Below are positions 54,279 through 60,000 of a stretch of DNA of 60,000 nt, one piece after another. Made by a program: the position numbers and the translations under genes. How positions within the stretch are numbered: the first letter of the stretch is position 1; every line of letters starts with the position of its first letter. Source of the stretch: Strigamia acuminata. Its lineage: Eukaryota; Arthropoda; Chilopoda; Geophilomorpha; Linotaeniidae. The notes under the pieces were generated by a model that made no database searches, was not told the DNA's origin, and saw nothing but the letters and a program-made list of their open reading frames with translations. The stretch covers positions 27,019,118 through 27,079,117 of the forward strand of contig OX442314.1 of the NCBI GenBank assembly GCA_949358305.1, read 5' to 3'.

Positions 54279-55955
54279 TCACTTGACTTCTTCTTCATCA
54301 GACTCCGATCCTTCACTCTCTTTCTTAAGAGTCTCACTGGACTCACCGACTTCGGACTTTTCTAGGGGAAGAAATTCCGCTGGTCTTCGGTCGATGACGA
54401 AATTGGGTTCTTCACCTATATCTTCTGCGGGTGGAGATTTCGGCGCGTACTCCGGAGACCTTGGTTCATATTCTGGAGTTTTCTCAACTAACTCATAACT
54501 TTCTTCAATAGCCTTCTTCGAAGCGTCGTATATCTCCGCAATGCAGGGGAGTCCGTAGAACCATGAAGGGTTTATTAATCCTTTTCCGTCGGTGTTGACT
54601 CTGTCAATTAACAGTGTCCATATGTGCTCCAGCACAGCAAAAGATTCGCCTCGATTGGCGTTAAATATCAATTTCATCACATGGACAGCATAATTGATAT
54701 TCGAGGGATCGGTAGAGTCTGAGCGCATTTGTTCCGTGATTTTCTCGGCAATTCTAAAAAGCGTCGGAAAATAGTAGCTCACCTCGTATTCGAATAGATG
54801 CGCTATTTTCGCTCCTGGTGGAGGGAAAAAGGGTTCCACAAGAAGTTCATTTTCGGCTTCTTTTTCGTTCTCCTTGGATACCGTTTGACATCCTTTATCG
54901 ATGACTGTCGTACTCTGTGGTTTTCGGGAACTCTCTAGAGCTTCTGGCGGAATTCTCAGATCTTGCATTTCCCTTCCTAGTGGAGTGGTTATGGCGTTCA
55001 AGAACTCCGGGCTGATGTACGGCGATCTTCCGTCACTGGAGAGGACAATTTTACACTCCGGGCAAGTTGCCCACAACCTGGCCGGGGGAGGGTGAATTCC
55101 CATGACCACAAACGGCAGAAAGCTGGGGCGCCAAGGTTGGCCTTTGGGCCGCTTCTTTGTGCCCTCGCAATTGGAACATTGCGCCAGGTGGCCTCCGGTT
55201 CCCGATCCCGAGACCCACCCGACGGCGGAACAAAAAGGACATGGCACTTCGTCCTTCGAGAGTACCATATCATCATGTGGTTTTCCGTTCTCTTTATCTT
55301 GTTTACACTGTTCTCGTCTTTTCTGGATCTGACGAACTTTATTTGCCAACTTTTGGCGATCTGACCATGCGCTGGTATTTGACCTATTCCTAGGTTGGTC
55401 GGACCTTCGGTAGGAGGAATACGACCTTTTTTCCCGGTCTCGGTCTGGTGAATCGTTAAATCTAACGTATTCTCTTTTTGGACGCTCTTGGCCAGTACAA
55501 GAGGAAGGTGTAGCGTCTTCCGAATTTCGGCGGCGTTTAGCTTCCATTGGTGGGGATTTCCTTCTTCGTTCGGGCGACTTGACTCGGTTGTACACAATTT
55601 CCACCTTTCGCGGTTTACTGGTACTTGGCTGGTTTTTTGCAATTGGCGGATTATTTCTGGCGAAATCATCCGCTTTTATCTTTGGAATAACAAATGGCTT
55701 CGCCGTTGATTCTTTTTTGGCCGGTTCCTCCTGTAACGTGGGGGTTCCGGGTGGACCAAGCTCAGCGGGGAGCAATTCGGGATGTTGGCGAGCCCAACTC
55801 AAAATATCCCAGCCTCTGGCGTTGATAATCACGGGTGTTTTGGGACACCCTTCTACGAATACGGCAGCGGCCGAAGGAGGTGCCGTTACTTCTTCATCGG
55901 AGGAAGAGGATTCGACCAACACGTATTTTCTCTTTTTTTCGATCTTTTTTCCCAT
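54279..55955 (-). CDS. ORFX of E3: diverged accessory protein, same zinc module
   Basis: 558 aa from ATG 55955 (the frame extends up only to a TTG). Overall similarity to the E1/E2 ORFX is low, but four blocks align: SWARQHPELLP near residue 53; CPFC, CSNC and CPEC (residues 239, 242, 260, 263, 298, 301) with exactly the E2 spacing; LPFVVMGIHPPPARLWATCP between them; and the C-terminal YYFPTLFRIAEKI with FYGLPC. A Lys/Arg/Ser-rich region lies before the module and an acidic tail ends it. A good acceptor, ATTTTCTCTAG, sits 5 nt before the ATG. Conservation at this distance means the protein is under selection. Function unknown. Confidence 0.85.
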   Translation of the reverse strand: MGKKIEKKRKYVLVESSSSDEEVTAPPSAAAVFVEGCPKTPVIINARGWDILSWARQHPELLPAELGPPGTPTLQEEPAKKESTAKPFVIPKIKADDFARNNPPIAKNQPSTSKPRKVEIVYNRVKSPERRRKSPPMEAKRRRNSEDATPSSCTGQERPKREYVRFNDSPDRDREKRSYSSYRRSDQPRNRSNTSAWSDRQKLANKVRQIQKRREQCKQDKENGKPHDDMVLSKDEVPCPFCSAVGWVSGSGTGGHLAQCSNCEGTKKRPKGQPWRPSFLPFVVMGIHPPPARLWATCPECKIVLSSDGRSPYISPEFLNAITTPLGREMQDLRIPPEALESSRKPQSTTVIDKGCQTVSKENEKEAENELLVEPFFPPPGAKIAHLFEYEVSYYFPTLFRIAEKITEQMRSDSTDPSNINYAVHVMKLIFNANRGESFAVLEHIWTLLIDRVNTDGKGLINPSWFYGLPCIAEIYDASKKAIEESYELVEKTPEYEPRSPEYAPKSPPAEDIGEEPNFVIDRRPAEFLPLEKSEVGESSETLKKESEGSESDEEEVK

Positions 55956-56766
55956 TTTTTCTAGAGAAAATAATATAGAGAATCTTATCAATACGATTTA
56001 TTTAACAAAATTTATACCGCCATCTATCGTGAAAATTTATCAACTTTATCGATGGTTTCGATATATTTTTATATCGGGATTTTACGTGCGGCTTTTTTAC
56101 TATTCGTAATATTCGATAGAATTATCTTTAGAATACTTACACTAGGAATCTCCGGAATCCACTTAAGTATTCAAAATGATGTGGTGCCGATTTTCTAATT
56201 GACAAAACTCGTTGTTTTTAGCGAAGGTGTTCTCCGCCAACGTAGAAATCCTAATTTTATATATAAAATAGCCGTGAATATCTCTTGATATATTAAATTT
56301 ATCATTACTTACACGTAACACTCTAGTAAACGTTGAACTGTCGTGATGATATTTCGAATTTTCTCGAAGGAGAAATTTTCTTCTTCACGCCGAGGTCACG
56401 TGTTCGTCTCTTTCAGACGAAATTAATCACCGAAGTTTTCTCTCGTCCTTTTCTATCATGAAAGGATTATAACATTAAGTCCTGACACATAATTTCCGAG
56501 TTTACTGGTAATACATGAGTCTTACCACGAATCTCGAGGTTTTTCTTGAAAGAAATCGCGACGAACTTTTCTATCGACGCAGGTGTCAAAGTTGACTCGC
56601 ACATGTGTGTGAAGCTTGTGAGAGAACAAATCCTCTACTCTCTACCCGGGGTATTTTCACCCTATTCTCCTATAGGTTTATGATTTAACCATGACTAATT
56701 TGTGGGTCAAAAAGTGACCCGATTTTTTATCTTTTTTAAATTTTTATTTAAAAAAATACGCTATCA
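55956..56766. other. E3 spacer between pol and ORFX
   Basis: About 810 nt, shorter than in E1/E2, non-coding. It contains a CGCCATCTATCG motif at 56018-56030 close to the ORFX start and the possible splice acceptor. Confidence 0.5.
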
Positions 56767-59700
56767 CTAGCGGCGATCTTGAATCAGATGTATAAAATCT
56801 GTTGTGCATTCTTGATCTGTCGTAGAAATTCGCTTCGTACGAGGTTGCAGTTGTGAAAGTTCACAACTTCTTTTCCTTTTCCTAAGGTTATAATCATGTT
56901 TTGGATTATTAACTACGATGTCGCTTTCTTTTGAAGCGGGTGTTGTAACTTCTTCGGGATCTAATTCCATATTAGCAGAATTATTTCCTAATTCTTGATT
57001 ATTTAATTCACTTGAATTATTTACGGTTGAACTTTCGTTCATCCAATCAGGGTTTGGGTGATTCTCTACTCTTCCACTCTTTTGGTCGAGTGTCCAAGTC
57101 TCAATCGGGTAAGATGGGATATAAGGTGAGAGATCATCAGTATTTATGGATGGTTCTATTGATCCATCAACTAATTTTCTCAACTTATAAGCACCTCCAG
57201 GTAAAACTTCCGTAATTTCCCACGGTCCATCTCGTTTCTCGGCGAAACCTTTAGTAATTCCTTTCTCTTTATTTGAAAGGATGTGAGTGGCTTTCCATAC
57301 CAAATCACCGACAGTATATTCACAAATGTGAAATTTATTTCTGTGAATCTTGTCGTGTCTCTCATAATTTGCTTGAATACGCAAATGCATCTCTTGATGT
57401 GCTCGACGTAAAATTCCAAGTAAATTATATACGTATTCTTCCGGGTTATTCTTGTCAAATGCATTTGCATGTTGAATGATCCGAGGATCAAAGGGAAGAG
57501 GTACATTTCTTCCTGTGTTCAATAAGAATGGCGTTGCGCCTGTAGCTTCTGATTTAGCCGTTCTCGAGGCAAATGCAAATTCGTTTAAGAATCTCGGCCA
57601 ATGGGAGTGAATGTCTGAATAAAGAGCCAGCATTATTTTGATGTCTCTATTGGCCCTTTCCGTAGGATTGGCCTGAGCGTGATATGGACTCACATGAGCC
57701 ATTCTGATGTTGTGTTTTTTACAAAACTCTTCATAAATCGTGGATATGAATTGGCTCCCGTTATCACTAACAATTTTCTTTGGGTATCCCCATCTATGAA
57801 TCACTTCTCCTAACCTATTCACAATAGATTCACTAGATGCCTTACTTAAAGGGAATAATTCTACCCATTTAGTACATTGATCTATAATTACTAATACAAA
57901 TCTGTATTGGCTTCTTCCTGTCGGTTTGGGACCCATTAAATCAATGCAGATTACTTCCCACGGGTAAGACATGTTATGAGGAGTGTAACTCGCTCTATGC
58001 TTTTTATGTTGACAGGGCTTGTATTGCTGGCAATGAATACAACTTCGGACGTAATTGCGAGTATCTTTATTCATCTTCGGCCAGTAATATATAAGTTTTG
58101 CTCGTTCGAGCGTCTTACTCATCCCTGCATGTCCACTTAATGGATGTCCGTGACAGGCAAACAGTACTCTTCGTACTAATGACGGTGGAATGACAGCTTT
58201 AAATCCGTTTCCAGAGTCATTCAATTCCTCTTCAAACGTTGGTTTGAAATAAATCAGCATTTCATTACCATTTTCTTCTTGAAAATCTAATTGGTAACCT
58301 TGGACTGCTTTCATCCATTCTTTAGTTTTCTTAAACTTTCTTTGTTCGATTTCATCTCGTTTCAGATGATCGATTATTATTCTACACTCTTTGTCGGCTA
58401 GTTGAGCTTTTATAATTTCTTCTCGAGTCGGTGGAACTTCCTTTAAAACTTCAGTTAAAGCACTAAATAGTGTTTCTTCTGTAGCTTCATCCATCTTCTC
58501 CCCCTTTTCCAAAGTATTGTATAATAATTTGGAATAATCGAAATGAAGCTGCACATTCGTGAGAAATTGGCAATCTTCTCTATTATTCCTTCGAATAATT
58601 TCTCGATTTCCGTCCCATTCCGGCCAGAATTGAGTAATCTCGATTGGCTCACAATAATCATTCTCTGGAATGTCTTCGATCTCCAAAGGCGCTCTCGAGA
58701 AGGCGTCGGCAACTTGGTTCTGGGTACCTCGTCGATATTTAATCTTAAAGGCGCCACATTGAAGTTTAATTGCCCAACGACCAAATCGTCCCGATGGTTC
58801 TGGTGTTCCCATCAGCCATTTTAATGCTTCGGCGTCTGATTCCAAAGTAAAAGTCGTATATTCGATATACGGTCGGAATTTGTCGACTGCCCATACTACT
58901 GCTAAACACTCGAGTTCGGGTGTTGAGTAGCGTACTTCTGCCCCTCGTAAGACTCGACTAGCATAAGCTACGGGTCTAGGAGTCATGATCATTTCTCTTT
59001 TTCCTTCATCGAAGAATTCTACATCTTGGCATAACACACTACCAAGTCCATCATGCGATGCGTCTGTCAAGATTACGAATGGTTTCATCATATCTGGCAT
59101 TAACAAAACCTGTGTTTCGTCACATAAAATATTTTTTATTGTTTCAAAAGCTTTCTCTTGTTCTTCTCCCCATTCGAACACTGCTTTATCATGCATCATG
59201 CTAGTTAGAGGCCTAGCAATTTTTGCATGTTCGGGAATAAATTTCCGGAAGAAATTTGACAAGCCATGAAATCGTTGAATATCCTTGGAATTCTTAGGAG
59301 TTGGATATTTCCTAACGGATACTATCTTGTCTGGGTCAGGTGCTAATCCGGTTGGAGTTATCAAATGACCCAAAAATTTGAGTGTAGTTTTTCCAAATTT
59401 TGATTTTTCCTTATTTACTGATAAGTTGGCCTTATCTAGTCTTTCCAACACATCTTTGATATGTTCAAGATGTTTCTCCCAAGTGGTGGAGAAGATTATC
59501 ACGTCGTCCAAATAGACTAACGCGTGTTTGTATAATGCTTCGCCCATCACTCGTTCCATTAAGAACTGAAATGTACACGGCGCATTGCAAAGACCAAAAG
59601 GCATGCGGACAAATTGGTAATTGCCTTTCGGAGTATAAAAGGCTGTTTTCTGTCTATCTTCCTCGTCCATCTCGACCTGATAATAACCTTTGGTAAGGTC

Positions 59701-60000
59701 AAGAGACGTGAAATATTTTGCCTGATTTGTATTGTGGAGTAACAAATCAATACTTGGCATTTGTATGGCGTTAATTTCGGTGATTGCATTCAACCACCGA
59801 TAATCGATACATAAACGATAAGTACCATTTGGTTTGGCTACGATCACTGGATGACTTATGTAAGGTCCAGTAGCTCTTTCGATCAAATTATCCGCTTCTA
59901 ATTCTTCTACTAATTTAGTCATAATGGCTATTTTAGCAGGGTTATACATTCGAAATGGTTGTTTTTTCCACGTTACATCCTTTTTAAAGGTGATCTTATG
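56767..60000 (-). CDS. pol: E3 pol polyprotein, N-terminal part outside the window
   Basis: Open from the window edge (60000) to the stop at 56767, about 1,077 aa seen. The protease is outside. RT with LCIDYRWLN, GLCNAPCTF and YLDD; RNase H with LTDASHDGLGSVL; integrase with the HHCC finger (HGHPLSGHAG ... CIHCQQYK), a core ending in NPTERANRD, which is closer to the usual NP..ER.NR than E1/E2, and DGPWEI. No chromodomain. The C-terminal tail differs wholly from E1/E2. Confidence 0.93.
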   Translation of the reverse strand, partial: HKITFKKDVTWKKQPFRMYNPAKIAIMTKLVEELEADNLIERATGPYISHPVIVAKPNGTYRLCIDYRWLNAITEINAIQMPSIDLLLHNTNQAKYFTSLDLTKGYYQVEMDEEDRQKTAFYTPKGNYQFVRMPFGLCNAPCTFQFLMERVMGEALYKHALVYLDDVIIFSTTWEKHLEHIKDVLERLDKANLSVNKEKSKFGKTTLKFLGHLITPTGLAPDPDKIVSVRKYPTPKNSKDIQRFHGLSNFFRKFIPEHAKIARPLTSMMHDKAVFEWGEEQEKAFETIKNILCDETQVLLMPDMMKPFVILTDASHDGLGSVLCQDVEFFDEGKREMIMTPRPVAYASRVLRGAEVRYSTPELECLAVVWAVDKFRPYIEYTTFTLESDAEALKWLMGTPEPSGRFGRWAIKLQCGAFKIKYRRGTQNQVADAFSRAPLEIEDIPENDYCEPIEITQFWPEWDGNREIIRRNNREDCQFLTNVQLHFDYSKLLYNTLEKGEKMDEATEETLFSALTEVLKEVPPTREEIIKAQLADKECRIIIDHLKRDEIEQRKFKKTKEWMKAVQGYQLDFQEENGNEMLIYFKPTFEEELNDSGNGFKAVIPPSLVRRVLFACHGHPLSGHAGMSKTLERAKLIYYWPKMNKDTRNYVRSCIHCQQYKPCQHKKHRASYTPHNMSYPWEVICIDLMGPKPTGRSQYRFVLVIIDQCTKWVELFPLSKASSESIVNRLGEVIHRWGYPKKIVSDNGSQFISTIYEEFCKKHNIRMAHVSPYHAQANPTERANRDIKIMLALYSDIHSHWPRFLNEFAFASRTAKSEATGATPFLLNTGRNVPLPFDPRIIQHANAFDKNNPEEYVYNLLGILRRAHQEMHLRIQANYERHDKIHRNKFHICEYTVGDLVWKATHILSNKEKGITKGFAEKRDGPWEITEVLPGGAYKLRKLVDGSIEPSINTDDLSPYIPSYPIETWTLDQKSGRVENHPNPDWMNESSTVNNSSELNNQELGNNSANMELDPEEVTTPASKESDIVVNNPKHDYNLRKRKRSCELSQLQPRTKRISTTDQECTTDFIHLIQDRR

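Larger units (their letters stand above)
52016..60000 (-). mobile_element. Ty3/gypsy LTR retrotransposon E3, 3' two thirds in window
   Basis: Inserted into the E1 5' LTR in the same orientation. The window holds the 3' LTR, polypurine tract, ORFX, spacer and most of pol; the rest lies past 60000. It is clearly related to E1/E2 (same gene order, ORFX and LTR motifs) but much diverged in protein and LTR sequence. Confidence 0.9.

Noticed and set aside
54998-55669. A 223-codon minus frame overlapping the E3 ORFX
   Set aside because: It is a shadow frame of the ORFX coding sequence with no counterpart in E1 or E2.

Overview
This is animal nuclear DNA: short GT-AG introns, cytochrome P450 and Cys-loop receptor genes, and very dense transposable elements. 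An invertebrate is likely. The P450 exon layout resembles deuterostome CYP2 genes, but I cannot fix the taxon from sequence alone.

Positions 1-4200 hold a complete eight-exon glycine/GluCl-type Cys-loop anion-channel gene on the minus strand (about 395 aa, with signal peptide, Cys-loop, four membrane segments and stop). Positions 4500-22300 hold two tandem, intact seven-block (eight-exon) CYP2-like P450 genes, also minus, built on the same plan with equal exon sizes. Their introns carry many palindromic non-autonomous DNA transposons. Several sit in only one copy, which dates them after the duplication. Intron 1 of the second P450 also holds a dead Tc1/mariner transposase and a frameshifted RING-finger fragment.

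Positions 22346-24600 hold a hAT element with a BED-finger transposase that loses its C-terminus at a perfect palindrome, followed by a fragment of another element.

Positions 25023-60000 are a three-part nest of very young Ty3/gypsy LTR retrotransposons, all read on the minus strand. Outer element E1 (25023-52015 and beyond) is interrupted by a complete 14-kb element E2 of the same family (30039-44008, 4-bp target duplication AATG, LTRs identical by eye). A third, diverged relative E3 (52016 to the window end) sits inside the 5' LTR of E1. Each element has, or is inferred to have, LTR - tRNA-Gln primer site - gag - (-1 frameshift) - pol (protease, RT, RNase H, integrase) - a spacer - an extra ORF ('ORFX') - polypurine tract - LTR. 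ORFX is the most novel item. It takes the position of an envelope gene but encodes a 551-558 aa soluble, basic protein with a six-cysteine zinc module whose spacing is exactly conserved between E1/E2 and the diverged E3.

Gag supplies the particle, pol the enzymes made by frameshifting, the tRNA-Gln site and polypurine tract prime the two DNA strands, and ORFX is an accessory protein of unknown role, possibly made from a spliced RNA.
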